DNA of 64,000 nt from Cladochytrium replicatum. Taxonomy: Eukaryota > Chytridiomycota > Chytridiomycetes > Cladochytriales > Cladochytriaceae. The position numbers were made by a program, and so were the translations under genes. The stretch lies in the NCBI GenBank assembly GCA_025526935.1, contig JAHLKD010000016.1:372001-436000 (forward strand). Reading direction: 5' to 3'. The notes beneath the pieces were generated by a model. The model made no database searches, had not been told where the DNA came from, and saw nothing but the letters and a program-made list of their open reading frames with translations. Positions 44,630 to 56,446 of this stretch are shown here, piece after piece (positions within the stretch are counted from its first letter, which is position 1; every line of letters begins with the position of its first letter).

Positions 44630-46439
44630 ATGGTCGTACAGCTCACAATTGCACTGAGCGGGCTGGCGCATGTGCTCTTCAATGCGACGCTTTCTGGTCC
44701 TTACATGGTAATTAATTCATTCTCCAAGTATTCTCCGCAAAGCTTATTCCGCTTTTTAGGACGAGATTTTTCATATACCTCAAGCTCAATCATTCTGTAG
44801 AGGCGATTTCAGCTATGATCCGAAAATCACCACTCCGCCTGGCCTGTACATGATTCATTGAGCGGAGATTTATTTCAAAGTTTCGCTCAACGTTCCTGTT
44901 CATAGGTATCTTATTTCTGCGGCAATCCTTGCACCGTTTGGATCAGAACAATGTTCAGCATTTAACCTGAGAGTCACTGGTGGACTATTTCAGCTCCTTA
45001 TCGTGTTCATGATAGGAAGATGCCATCGACAGATCCATCCATCAGCGCCGCGTTCTGTACGCGAATGGACAGCTGCCAACCTTGCATTCTTTCCAGTCCA
45101 CTTCTTCTCGGCGCTCTTGTTTTACACCGACTCTGGATCCACATTCTTCGTCCTTGCCGCGTATTCTATGGCATTGGATGGTCGTCATGCAGCAGCGGCG
45201 CTGGTGAGTGACACTGCCGTGATTGCATTGAAACACTCCTCATTCTGTTTTGGATGAAGTTTGGTGGAATTTCTCTCTGGTTTCGTCAAACAAATGTCAT
45301 TTGGCTCGTTTTTATCACGGGGGTATCTGTTGTGCGCTTCCTATCGGTCAGTCACTACGGTACAAAGAAGAAAGCGCGGTTTCGTGACCTGCCGGTTTCC
45401 GAAATAACTTCATCTGGTACGATGACATAAAATAGTTTCCAGTTCTTAAGTCATCTTAACGCATTACGCAAACAAATTGACAGCCGAACTATGGAAATTC
45501 GTATGGACATTTGTTGCCGAAGTTATTGCACAACTTCCAGCGATAATCTCTTCACTTTGGCCGTATCTTCTCGCGATTTCTTCCTTTGCAGTCTTCGTAA
45601 TTTGGAACAAGGGAATTGTTATTGGTGGGTGCAGTGCATTATTTTCTTGTCAGGTGTGTTTGATCAGTTTGTATAGGCGACAGATCGAATCACCAGCCAA
45701 CGACTCATTTCCCACAAGTTCTATACTTCCTTGCATTCTCAGCATTTTTTGCCTTTCCTGCGCTGAATCCATTGACTAGTGCGTCCGAGCTATTGGGCAA
45801 GTTGAAGAGGTGATGAGTTTTAGCTCAGGGAAAGACGAATTCTCAAACTTACTGCTACCTACAGCATTTCCTTCTTCATTTCGCTGGTGATATCAACTGG
45901 ATTAGCTTTCATTTCAGTTCGCTACTTCACGTAGGTCATTCAAGTTCTGTAATTTCGCATCATTCATATATTTCTAGCATTCACCATCCATTTCTGTTGA
46001 GCGATAATCGCCACTACACGTTTTACGTCTGGAGACTCTTTCGAAGATTTCCTACTCTCCATTATCTCGCAATACCCGGTTATGTAGCTGCTGGATGGCT
46101 GTGTTTGAACAGTTTAGGTGAGAACGATCCAGCTTGGTACGAGAATCCTGATTAAAACTTTACTTAAATCTAGCTCAGCAACAAGGTCTTCTGTGGTTAC
46201 TGGGATACATTGCAGCAGTGTTGCTTCAACTAGTTCCATCACCGCTTATGGAGTTTCGATACTATATTTTGCCGTATTTTATGCTTCGTTTACACATGCC
46301 GATTCCAAATTCTGTAGTTCCATTGTGGATCGAGTTTGGTCTTTATGCAGTAGTCAACTTGATCAGCATTTACTTGTTTGTGATGAAGCCATTCGAATGG
46401 CCGAGTGAGCCCGGAAAGATCCAGCGATTCATGTGGTGA
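44630..46439 (+). CDS. ALG10: ALG10/DIE2 alpha-1,2-glucosyltransferase
   Basis: ER multi-pass enzyme adding the last glucose to the dolichol-linked N-glycan precursor. Exon 1 (44630-44707) encodes [17 protein letters not shown] and ends P-Y-M. A 52-nt intron joins it to [10 protein letters not shown], giving the family's hallmark [13 protein letters not shown], then [14 protein letters not shown]. Later come [18 protein letters not shown] (matches YYTDxGS..VL) and further membrane helices. The C-terminus [20 protein letters not shown] ends with the characteristic QRFMW and TGA at 46439. About seven introns. The acidic Asp/Glu loop after PYM is the catalytic region in this GT59 family. Confidence 0.93.
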
Positions 46440-46579
46440 AGATAAACAATAGACGCGGATGAACTGTTTCTAGACGAGGAATGCCGATTGTATTCTTTTG
46501 AGTCAAATGCTTTTCCCACAGTAGTTTTCCGCCAGCCACATGTTTTTCTTGTTGCTCAACGTCAAATTCTCGTGTTTGC

Positions 46580-49218
46580 ATGTTGAGTAGTGTGTTTTCT
46601 GGCACGCGTTTTGCTTCTTACAAACTCCTGCCATCAGCATTGCACTCGCGCTCACTTTCTTCGCTAGCTAATATGACCGCATCGAAATCAAACCTCTTTC
46701 TGTCGTTTGGGAGCAATCCTCTCCCATATGCCGAAGCTGCAGCATTTTACCTCTCTGCTCGCTCGGCACCAAATGCATCACAATACGATTTGAAATTTGG
46801 CGTCAGCTCTTTCAAGACATCTCAGCCCACCCTGATCGTAAAGTCCACGACGCACGAGCACCCTCGAGCGACGCTCGAGCAAAAGCAGATCATTGCGCGA
46901 TACTTTACCAGAATCTTCTCGGATCGGGATTCCTTGTATGAAAACAACCCCGCACACCACGTCGCCGAAATCGACGAATGGATCGACTTCATCTCGAGCG
47001 CTCCATCGGCCGAAATTGTTGAAGAGAAACTTGGTGGACTTTCGACACCGTACCTTACGAGCGCAAAAAAGATCACGCTTGCCGAGGTGTTCGCATGGGA
47101 CTTTTGCGCGCAGCATGGTATCACGCTCAAGAAAGCCCCGTGGATGGTGGAGTTGAATAAGCTGCCGGAAGTGAAATCGGCGGTCGAGAAAGTGGAGCAC
47201 GCTGCGTTGAGCCTGTCTGTTCTCGATAAGTTCCGATACGAAATTGCAGAGAAGGTCGGGGCTGCGGTGAAGTTGGATCCCTCCACGATCAGGTTCATGT
47301 TGGAAACTCCGAAAGACTCGAATAATGGAGACTACGCTATCCCCGTTCCCAGGCTCAAACTCCCCGGAAACCCCGTTCAAATCGCCAAAGACCTTTCTCA
47401 GCAGGTATATATAGAGTAGAACCCATGATTGTGCCCAAATAACCCATTTAAAAGATTGAACTCTCCAACCGAATCACCAAAGTTGTTGCGGCTGGTCCAT
47501 TTGTAAATTTCTTCATCAACCGCAGCCTTCTTCGAGATGAACTTGTCGCACAAGTACTCTTGCTTGAAGAATCATTCGGTGAGAACGCCAGCGGCTTCGG
47601 AAAGCAGGCCGTTATCGACTACAGTAGTCCCAACATTGCCAAACCATTCCACGCCGGTCATTTGCGGAGTACAATTATCGGAAACTTTATCAAGCACGTT
47701 CTTAATGCGAACGGATGGGATGTGCTGTCGATGAACTATCTCGGTGACTGGGGAAAGCAATACGGTACATTGAAAATTCTCTTTTTTCCAAATTTTCCAT
47801 GAACTGGTGAGATAGGTCTGCTCGCTGTCGGATACTTGAGGCACGGCAATGAAGAATCACTGAGGAAGGATCCGATAAGGCACCTTTTCGAGGTGTACGT
47901 CAAAGTCAATGTAGGTGATGACTTTTTATGCTTTGACCTCACTGCTTAACCGACGCCTTAAAGGCCGAAATTTCCGAGGAAGCAGAAAGGGGTGTGACTG
48001 CAACCAACGAACTCGCTCGTTCGTACTTCAAGAAAATGGAGGATGGTAAGATTTGTGTCTTAACTCCACACGAATCTTAATGGGCAACTTCACAGGTGAC
48101 CCTGAAGCCATTGCTCTGTGGTCAAAGTTCCGAAAACTAAGTATCGAAAAGTACGAGGAAATTTACTCCCGAATCAACGTTCACTTCGACACCTTCTCTG
48201 GAGAGTCAGAGTACCCAGCTAGCCGAACACTTCCAGTCATCAAAGAGTTGCGCGATCTTGGTTTGCTCGTTCCTGACAAGGGAGCAGAAATTGTTGACTT
48301 GAACGAGTACGGCCTTGGTGTCGCTCTTGTCGCGAAATCCGATGGAGCCATGTTGTATCTTTCTCGAGATATCGCTGCCGCCATCGATCGAAAAGAACGA
48401 TACCAATTCGACAAATCGTTTTATGTTGTCGGTACCGCCCAGGCATTACATTTCCAGCAACTCTACAAGATCTTGGAACTTATGGGCAAACCTTGGGCGG
48501 CCAACTGCCAACACATTCAGTTTGGCATGATCAAGTCGAAGAGCGGCGAAATGAGCACCAGGAAGGGCAGGGTGGTGTTCTTGGAGGACATTTTGAACCA
48601 AACACAGGAAATGATGCACGAAGTGATGCAGGAGAACTCAGCGAAGTACGCACAAATCCAAGACCCCTTGAAGGTCGCAGATCTTGTGGGCATTTCCTCA
48701 GTATTCATCTCGGACATGTCTGCTCGTCGGGCAAAAGACTACGAGTTTGATTGGGACAGGATGCTTTCGTTCGAAGGAGACACCGGACCTTACTTGCAGG
48801 TTAGTGAGAAGGTGAACGGAAATTAACATTCAGTGGCTGACCTGATTGTTGCTTGTAGTACGCTCACGCTCGTCTCCGATCAATTGAACGAAATGCCGAA
48901 GAGTCTGGCCAACCTGCACCAGACTTCAGCCCCGAGGCTTTGGCCCGCCTGGTCGAGCCAGCTGCATTCGACTTGATCCAGCGGATCGCCGAATACCCGG
49001 ACATTGTTGTCGAGGCAATGCAAACACTCGAACCTTGCACAATGGTACAGTACCTTATGAAGCTTTGCCACGCAATCTCTGCTGCTTTCGAGCAGCTGTA
49101 CGTACGTGGAGCTCCTCCGGAACTCGCTGCACCAAGGTTGGCGATGTTCAAGGCAGCTAGGATCACAGTCGGAAACGGATTGACCTTGCTTGGGTTGCTG
49201 AAGCTTGAAAGGATGTAG
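46580..49218 (+). CDS. Arginyl-tRNA synthetase, dual-start form
   Basis: Charges tRNA-Arg; class I synthetase. Exons: 46580-47404, 47455-47764, 47816-47910, 47964 to about 48045, about 48095-48799, and about 48861-49218. The N-terminal ~190 residues form a GST-like domain, followed by the ArgRS additional domain. The HIGH-type box lies in SSPNIAKPFHAGHLRSTIIG, and MSTRKGRVVFLEDIL replaces KMSKS. The anticodon-binding domain ends LTLLGLLKLERM, TAG at 49216-49218. ATG 46580 gives a Ser/Arg-rich presequence (MLSSVFSGTRFASYKLLPSA). A second ATG at 46673 starts the conserved body, so one gene may supply both mitochondrial and cytosolic enzyme. Confidence 0.95.
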
Positions 49219-49236
49219 AGGTGTAATCAATTAGCC

Positions 49237-49482
49237 TCAGGAAATGAACTTCGCGATTGGAAACGTCAATAACAAATGCGGATTAGTGTAAATCACTTTG
49301 CCAACTTGTATGATATTGAACGTTGCGCTTGGATGTATTCTGCCAGAGTACCCGCCAACTGGATTCCCCACGTCGTCACACTCGTCAGCGCTGTCTTCCA
49401 AAGGATTCGGAGGCACTTTTAAAACCCTTCCTTCTTTCCTTCTGGGGTATTTAGCTCGTCGCTTGGGCAAGTTCCCTTTCAA
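49237..49482 (-). CDS. Possible small basic protein, last exon only
   Basis: An open frame with coding character (NLPKRRAKYPRRKEGR, PLEDSADECDDVGNPVGGYS, TFNIIQVGKVIYTNPHLLL). It ends 19 bp from the convergent ArgRS stop. No in-frame ATG that fits; it would need an upstream exon joined at the CAG near 49483-49485. A further minus frame at 49771-49607 starting MVAWYGIDAV could belong to it. Product unknown. Confidence 0.3.
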   Translation of the reverse strand: MKGNLPKRRAKYPRRKEGRVLKVPPNPLEDSADECDDVGNPVGGYSGRIHPSATFNIIQVGKVIYTNPHLLLTFPIAKFIS

Positions 49483-49802
49483 ACGACGAAATCTGAACGG
49501 GAAGTGTTAATCGGAGAAACGCCAACCTGTACATTAGCAGGCTGCGATTGCTTTGCGATGGATCGGACGGAAATAAAAAGGCGAGGCGGTTAGATGTGCT
49601 GATCGGCTACATGTGCTGCACAACGGTGATGCCGTTGACTGAAAGTCTAGATACTTTTGAGACATAGGTCGAGCGTTCTAGCCGAAGTGGGGCAACCGTC
49701 AGGAGCGTCTCTGTTCTGTCGCTCTCAACTCTGGAGAGGCTCACAGCATCAATTCCATACCAGGCAACCATTTCAAGCCGTGGCGAGTGTGGCTGAGGCG
49801 AA

Positions 49803-51017
49803 ATGCAGAACCGCAACCCGTACCTGCAGCACTGGGGATCAGAGCGACAGAGGAGGAGGAAGACTATCTCTCTGATACATCAGAGCCGTGCAGAAGTAGA
49901 CCAGCAGCTCTCAGAACCGCTCGAGCCCCAAGCACCACAACCAAAACATACAGAACTTACGACCATCAACAACACCAAAAATTCTCAACACAAAGGAAAT
50001 CTCTACGGAAACTACGATCACTATTACACTCGAAGGCAGAATGCACATTCGTCTACTAGTGGCGAAACTGGCCCAAACCTTCCGGCGAGGTTGGATCAGC
50101 GATTAACAATTTTGGATCCCGAGCTATTCAAGGGAAAACGAGTCCTCGATATCGGATGCAATGTCGGATTCGTAACCATCGGCATCGCGAGCTTGTTTGA
50201 TCCGCTCTACGTAGAAGGTGTCGATATTGATCCTGACCTTATCAGGAAGGCAGATAGTGCTTTGAGGATAAAGGCAGCATTGATGCGTCCAATCGGTCGC
50301 GAGGAAGAAGTTTTAAATGAAGATTTATTCTCGAGCGATTTGATTACGAAGAAGCGGAAAGTTTCGAATGGAAATGGAACCGAAGATAGCTCGACAAGAA
50401 AGAAAGTCAGATTTGGAGAATCAATAGAAATTCTCGAGGGCAGAGAAAAGAGCATATTAATGGATGACGCCGTGGCTGAATCTGATGATCTTGTGCTTTC
50501 AGATGTCTTCGACTACTTCCCGAAAAGTGCGACACATGTGTATGGGCTGATCCCAAAACTGTTCTGCAAAAGCTCGAAGACAGAGACCGGCGCCACCTCT
50601 CTCCCCCCGGTAAAGTTTCCGTACAACATGAAGTTTCGATGTAGTGAATGGGTGCACGAACCTTTGCCGACATCGGGCCCTCGATTCGACGTGGTTCTTG
50701 CGCTAAGTGTGACCAAATGGATTCATCTGAACTGGGGAGACCCCGGGATAAAGCTCTTCTTCCGCAAAGTGTATCAATCCTTGTCCAACCACGGGGTGTT
50801 CATTGTGGAGCCTCAACCTTGGCACACATACGAGCGTCGTACTCGGAACTCGCCAAAGATCTTACAAAACTTTTCCGAGATCAAACTACGGCCAGATTCA
50901 TTCATGACTTATTTGGTCGATGAAGTAGGATTCAAGTCTGTGCGAAAGATTGACAACAACGTAGACGCGCAACAGAAGAACGGGTTTGGAAGGGATGTCT
51001 TTCTTCTACACAAGTGA
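49803..51017 (+). CDS. Bin3/MePCE-type RNA 5'-phosphate methyltransferase
   Basis: A single-exon 404-residue protein of the Bin3 family, which methylates the 5' gamma-phosphate of small RNAs (7SK and U6 in animals and fission yeast). The family start motif GNYDHYYTRR is at about residue 69. The SAM-binding motif is KRVLDIGCNVGFVTI (about residue 112), with the acidic motif II EGVDIDPDLI. A long charged insert follows (residues ~150-235), then LALSVTKWIHLNWGD, GVFIVEPQPWHTYERR and FGRDVFLLHK at the end. All canonical boxes are intact. Fungi often lack 7SK, so U6 is a likely substrate (inference). Confidence 0.93.
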   Translation: MQNRNPYLQHWGSERQRRRKTISLIHQSRAEVDQQLSEPLEPQAPQPKHTELTTINNTKNSQHKGNLYGNYDHYYTRRQNAHSSTSGETGPNLPARLDQRLTILDPELFKGKRVLDIGCNVGFVTIGIASLFDPLYVEGVDIDPDLIRKADSALRIKAALMRPIGREEEVLNEDLFSSDLITKKRKVSNGNGTEDSSTRKKVRFGESIEILEGREKSILMDDAVAESDDLVLSDVFDYFPKSATHVYGLIPKLFCKSSKTETGATSLPPVKFPYNMKFRCSEWVHEPLPTSGPRFDVVLALSVTKWIHLNWGDPGIKLFFRKVYQSLSNHGVFIVEPQPWHTYERRTRNSPKILQNFSEIKLRPDSFMTYLVDEVGFKSVRKIDNNVDAQQKNGFGRDVFLLHK

Positions 51018-51038
51018 TCTACACACACAAAATAGAGC

Positions 51039-51838
51039 TCAAAAAACGCTAATATCTATGTGCTCGACGGATCTCCGGCCGTTTACTGTGGTAGATGAGA
51101 ATTGTAACCGACCCAGATGCCTACCATCGCTCTTGGCCGCGGCATTTGACTTTGGTTGTGTCCCATCTCGGTGATCGACATCAGATTCTGCAGGACTAAT
51201 CTGTGCTTTCTCTTTTACTTCAGTGACGTCCAGTCCCTTAATTGGGTCATATGTATTGCTTCTCATGTATCCACACACTGATTCAACTAGAAAAGAAAAA
51301 AAAAGCTCAGACTTTCTGTGATGTATTCACTTACAACCAACTGAGAATCCGCTTCTGCATGGTTCTTGCCTTTCGCTGTTGTGCAATACTCGAGAGTGAA
51401 AGGATTGTATCCTACCCGACAACTGAATTCTTGAACAGCCTCGACCAGATAAGCAAACAGCGTAAACTTACGAGTTTGCGCCAGCTCGCATTTTCCCACA
51501 ACGCTTGCTGCTTCGAATCTTCTGCCGACATCATCTGCTACCTCTGTTCTTCCAAAGCCAATTTCTTCCAAAGCCAATTTCTGTGGACGGAGAGTCTCGC
51601 ATCCAATCGCGTAATACAACAAAGGGAGACAAGAGCAACATACTGACGAAACTCGTATCTCTCGCTCTGTCGTTCTACTGTTTGCTGCTGACGACGCTTC
51701 TCGTGTCTCACAACATCGGGATCATAACGCTCCTTCTCATTCTTGTAAGTGTTCGTCTCCGCCAAAACAACAGAATCATCAAACAAGCTCGCTGAAATTT
51801 CTTCGAGAGAACCGACTACAGTTGACTAAAGTACACTA
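51039..51838 (-). CDS. Unidentified helical protein with one in-frame TAG
   Basis: A spliced chain on the minus strand: LEEISASLFDDSVVL and YDPDVVRHEKRRQQQTVERQ, an intron (donor GTATGTTGC at about 51644), then WLWKKLALEEQR, a TAG, MMSAEDSKQQALWENASWRK, a 48-nt intron, a short exon, another 48-nt intron, and ESVCGYMRSNTYDPIKGLD to a stop at 51039. Introns and phases are consistent except for the single TAG at about 51537. A 16-bp tandem duplication (51549-51580) lies right before it. The start is not found. The family is unknown. It could be a pseudogene, a sequencing error or mis-splicing on my part. Confidence 0.4.
51549..51580. repeat. 16-bp tandem duplication
   Basis: CTTCCAAAGCCAATTT occurs twice in direct succession (51549-51564 and 51565-51580). 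It lies in an exon next to a splice acceptor of the minus-strand ORF chain and repeats the acceptor-like AAG. Confidence 0.9.
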
Positions 51839-51889
51839 CATGTGGACAGAGCAATACAAGGGCCAAACAGAGTAAGTCATGAAAGAAAC

Positions 51890-52313
51890 ATGCCTCCAGC
51901 TTTACAAACATATGTTGAATAGCTCGAGTTGTCGAGAGACACCAAAAGTCCTCATGCCCAATTTGAACATGCGTACTTCCCTCCCGTTACAGCGGAGGAT
52001 TTACTTTCGCGTTTCGGCACTGATGAAACAGCCATCCCACGAGCGACTGGAAAATCCACTAACCGTCTGATCCTGGTGAGCCAAGCCTTTAATTCCAGCT
52101 CCAGTATTGGTCTCGTTCGCGAGAGAAGGGCAGGAAGCTGCAGCAGAAGTCATCACAGCTTTGGCAGTTAGCGAGGGTGCATTCAGAGAATCGTCGGTCG
52201 GCAGTCTGACATTCGGGACCTTATTGTCTAATTACCAATCCGAGGACATGGTAGCTGGGCCAACTCCGATCCCGACGGCCATCCATCACAAGCAGCAAGG
52301 GGTGGGAGGCTGA
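51890..52313 (+). pseudogene. Unidentified ORF with in-frame TAG and frame break
   Basis: From ATG 51890 the frame reads MPPALQTYVE, a TAG (51920-51922), then coherent sequence LSRDTKSPHAQFEHAYFPPV and FGTDETAIPRATGK. After about 52075 the coding character moves to another frame (SFAREGQEAAAEVITALAVS) ending at 52313. The gap between the frames is too short for a normal intron here. No family recognised. Read as a decayed gene, or a gene with a first exon I missed. Confidence 0.35.
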
Positions 52314-52911
52314 GGCAAAGCAGGACGTAGAAACGCGCACTTTCCATATATGGGCAATGTGAGGAGTTTTTTGAGCACCTTCCATTTTTGGGCAACTTTG
52401 CGGCATTTGAATACCTTCCTTGTGTGGGAATGACCCATCATCACATAATCACATGAATCATATGGAATTTGACAAAAAGCAGATAATATTCAAAGAGTAA
52501 AAACAAGAGAATGAACCATGTGTGCTACAAAGAGGAAAGAAAGAGAACGATAGATACGAGAAGAGGTTTCGATGCCAGCCCGGCTGTAATAAAACAAACA
52601 AGAGAACAAACAAAAAGCGAGGGATCCAGGATTATTTCTGCCGCCAAATCAAGCGAATGAATTTATGAATAAGGACCATAACAGAGTGTCATACTTAAAA
52701 AGATGGAAAAGAACTGAGGGATCAAGTTTAAAAGGGATTTCAAGTGGTTGCAATCTGAGCATTGGGTGATCTGTCCGGCCAGGCACGATGTCGAAGTTGT
52801 CGTGAGAAACAAAGATTCCAGACTGTTATAAATATTGCTCAGAATCGCTAAACGAAACAAAAAATATCGGAAAATAGCATGACGACAGACGACAGGGATA
52901 ATTGACACGAC
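52314..52911. other. 600-bp region without recognised gene
   Basis: Purine-rich stretches (about 52480-52620) and no supported ORF. It lies between two genes' 3' ends. Confidence 0.5.
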
Positions 52912-55256
52912 TCAAGATGGTGCTCCCCCCGACGAGCTTGCCATGACAACAGTCTCCATTCCTGATCCCGTCACAATTAACGCATACGTTGCGACTGCAC
53001 CGAGCACGGCCGAACTGATGCAGAGGAGACTCAAAAGCGCGGACTACATAGCAAAACGATGAGCTTGCCATTGTGAGAAGTAGAATACTAGCTTACACTA
53101 ATTGATATTCCAGGAGCAGTTTTTGGCCTGAGCTCGACTGGGGAGCTGGCTTCCGGCGTATCTTCCAACGAGGTTACTTTTCGTCTCCGCAGGCCGTCCT
53201 TTTCTGCTTTTATTTCGTTCGCTGCACGTTCGATTTCCAACCTCTCAACTTCTTGCAATCGCAAAAGCTCCGCATCTTTTGTCGCAAGTACATCTTTTGC
53301 CTCTTCAGCTACTTTCTTCCAACGCGCAACATCCTCTTCGAGTTTGCTGATGGTCTTCTCAACTTTTATCCGTCGTGACTTCTCAGTTTCGACAAGGCTA
53401 ACCGCTGCTGTGAGCTCTTTCTGAAGTGTCTCAATCTCACGTGCAGTATTGCCCGCCAGCTCCGCGAGTAGAACTTTGAGCTCTTTCTGCACATTTTCAG
53501 ACACTTCTCGCACCGAAGACACTTCTGCTCGAGAGGCGACGAGCTCGATACCGTGCTGCGCTCGCAATGCTGTTAGCTCAGTTTCCAAGTCATCGAGTTG
53601 AGATTGCAAGGCTTTCAATTGGCTCTCGGACTCTTCAGCCAATGATGTCTTCTCCTGAAGTACAATATTCTTCAGTCCATCAGAAGGACGCAACATCTTT
53701 TAGGTACTGACCTCGAGACTCCGTTTCATGGAATCTTCAGCAGAAGCTAACTTCTCCGCAATGTTTTTAACCTCGTCAAAAGCAGAGGTTTTCGCTTCAA
53801 CAGCCTCTTGAAGATCCGCAAAGAGTTTCTCCTTCTCCATCTCAAGCATCTGCTTTTTCTTCGCAAGCTCCTCATGGTCCTTTGCGATCGGAAGCAGCGA
53901 GAGGTATTTTTCACGCCATGCTTGGCTTTCGCTCCGCGCTTCTTCTAACTGATGCTTTGCAATTTCCATCGCCGCTTGCCCCGCAGCTGCGGCGGCGGCT
54001 GCTGAAGCGGCTGCAGCAGCAGCTTTTTGTTGCTCCTGGATTGCAGCTGCAAGCTCTTCTTGGTGTTGTTGTCGTGTCGGAACAGGCTTGCGTGTGGGAA
54101 CGGATCGCAATTCGTTTAGGCTTGCCTTTAGAACGTCTAGTTGGCTGCGGGTGTCCTGCGCACGCTTGGATTCAACCTATGAGATATCAAGTCAGTCCGT
54201 CGGTATCCAAGTTGGAACTTCCACGTACGTCGATGATTCCAAAAGCTTCTCTAAGCTTTCCGGTGTTGACTGCTGGTGGTCCTTTCTTCAAGTCGCGTGA
54301 CGATTGCGTATTCAGGACGGACGCATTCACACTCACAATAGACCGAGAAGGCTCGCTTTCAGTCGGTGGTGCAGATGGTGAAATGTTCCCAGCACCCTCT
54401 ATAGTCAACTTGCATGCCACCTTCTTGAAGAGGACTGATCGAGCGGGTTACTTTATGTTAAAGACCTTCCAATAGATGCTTACTGGTGACATTGTCATCA
54501 TTCAAGATATCTATTCCGAACTCGATTTCGTCACCAGAATGAAGTTCGTAGGACGCACTTGGTTGCCCCTCTTCGCTTAGACGGCTTCCGTTGACGAAAG
54601 TGCCATTGCTGGACTTAACGTCACGAATAAAGACCTAGCACAGATGGTTGAGTTCTGATGAGAACTCCACGCAAAATCTTCTCTAACCATACCTGCCCAT
54701 TCTCTTGCCAAATCTCGGCGTGATTTCTGCTCAGCACCTTCGAGTCGAAAACTCCATTTGTTGGTTCTGGTCCAGTCTTAACATTCACCTTCCTTCCAAT
54801 TTTCACTGCCTCGTAAAGTTCCAGTCGTTTGGTAACGAACGTGTCGTTCAAAGGTTCGAGAACCACACTGGCATATGGGAGCGTGTTAAAAAAATCAGTC
54901 ATTCATCTATAGCAATGATCCATCCAGAAGAACGGAGCTGCTTTTATCATCCTCACTCACATTGGCACTCCCCGACCCAGATTGCCGCCGACATTGTTCG
55001 CCTTCGATGTTCGCTTGGCCACCGTTTGTGTAGGCTGGATGCCGGTTATTTGATTAGATTTGGGTGGATTCGGTATGGCTGAAAGGGGGGTGGGATCGTT
55101 GTCGGTGTAGTCGGGGTTGTTGTTTGAACGCCTCATAGTGTCGGATGTTGTTAAGCTGTCAAATTGACCGGCGGTCGTGTTGTGGGTTGCTGTCGTTCCA
55201 GAAGCATCCGATGGACCGACAGCGGAAGCTCCGCTGGCGTTCATAGTCGCCATCAT
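52912..55256 (-). CDS. SLMAP-like FHA, coiled-coil, tail-anchored protein
   Basis: Architecture of the STRIPAK subunit SLMAP (fungal Far9/Far10, Vps64 relatives): an N-terminal FHA domain, long coiled coils and a C-terminal membrane anchor. ATG 55256 is the first usable start. A Thr/Asn-rich N-terminus comes first. The FHA domain has KIGRKVN, SRNHAEIWQENGQ and VKSSNGTFVNGSRL, the phosphothreonine-binding residues. The coiled-coil segments run about 54110-53110 (EEARSESQAWREKYLSL, KLASAEDSMKRSLEV, LKALQSQLDDLETELTALRA). An Ala-rich run lies near 53960-54030. The last exon encodes the anchor SALLSLLCISSAVLGAVATY, with TGA at 52914-52912. In other fungi this subunit tethers STRIPAK (PP2A) to ER, nuclear envelope or mitochondria. 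Confidence 0.87.
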
Positions 55257-55474
55257 GGTGGTTCCGCGTTTGGGTTGTGTTTGGGGGGCAAGGAAGTTGT
55301 TTGGGTCGCGATTCTGCCCCTTTTTAATTGACAAATAACGGAGACCTATTTTGTTTTAATTGGTATGTGCAGCGGAGTGCATGATGATAATAACTCTCAG
55401 AATCCTTGAGAAGGAATATTGTGAATTATTTTATTAAAACAAAAGCCAAGCACTTCGGATCACGCAATCTTGCT

Positions 55475-56150
55475 TCAAACCCTCTGGCAAAGACCCAAGT
55501 AGTTTTGGTTGACTCCAGTGGTGACAGCGCCGTTAAACCACAAAGTAACATTGCCGTTGTTGTACGTGTCCGTGTTCCAGCTGTTGATCCACGCCTGGCC
55601 CGAATTTCCGAGGAAAGCCTTTGCATCATTGATGTTGGCACTGTTGACGTCCGCCAGCTTGCCCCCGTTTTCGCTGCACCACTTCGCAGCTCGAGACTTG
55701 CACATTTCATAGGGAGTGTAGAAGAACTCGGCGGAGATTTTCCCGGTTCCAAGACACAGCGCGGGATGAGTTTCCGTTTCAGTGGTAGCAGTGACCACGG
55801 CTCCTCCGTTGTAGTAGGCTAAAGCAGGAAGTCCGTATGTGTTTGTGTCCCATGACTTGATCCAAACAACAGCGCTCGAAAGCCTTCCACAGCCGGTGAT
55901 GATGGCGTTGGTCTTCCCGACAGTGCCGAGCTCAACTGGGGCCAGGCCTTGGTTGTTAGAACTCTTTGCACATTCAGCCTACCCAAGGCTATTTAGTTTG
56001 GTCAATACAAATAGATCTGTAACGTACTGCTGCTTGACTAGCAGTTACTCTGTTCGCCGTGATAAAGTAGCCACTGGGAAGAACACATTCAGCTTGCACC
56101 AGAGATGTCACAGTGGCAACAGCAAGAGCGATAGCAAAGGCGATCTTCAT
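55475..56150 (-). CDS. Small secreted protein with two W-x-S-W modules (paralog 1)
   Basis: Exons 56150-56028 and 55978-55475 (49-nt intron, phase 0), 208 residues. A clear signal peptide, MKIAFAIALAVATVTSLVQA, is followed by ECVLPSG. The mature part has two copies of a motif: WIKSWDTNTYGLPALAYYN and WINSWNTDTYNNGNVTLWF, each followed by N-G-(G)-A-V and a Cys near the end (ALCLG, LGLCQ). Several Cys suggest disulfides. No catalytic motif is seen. It is a neighbour and paralog of the gene at 56447-57204. The fold is unassigned; a C-type-lectin-like fold is possible, but that is a guess. Probably cell-wall or extracellular. Confidence 0.85.
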
Positions 56151-56446
56151 CTTCGAGGGAGTATCTGGCTGCGGGTTTGTAAGTGATCTGGGACTTTTCT
56201 GCGTAAATCAATGGTGATATCAGAATCTAGATTTCTATTTTTGTAAAGCCAATTAGTGGTATTTCCTGTGGATCATCAAAACAATCGAATTGTCCAGTCG
56301 CATGAACCCATTTGCTCAGTAAAAACAACGTCGAGTTCGCTGTTGTTTTTGTAAACTCCATCGATTCTACTCCGTTTCTCAATGAAGTTTTCTTGTATAT
56401 TTTGATTTTCAACAAGATTAAGTAATCCGAAACTCCTCCAAAAATT

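Noticed and set aside
46778-47380. Minus-strand 200-codon open frame
   Set aside because: Antisense shadow of arginyl-tRNA synthetase exon 1.
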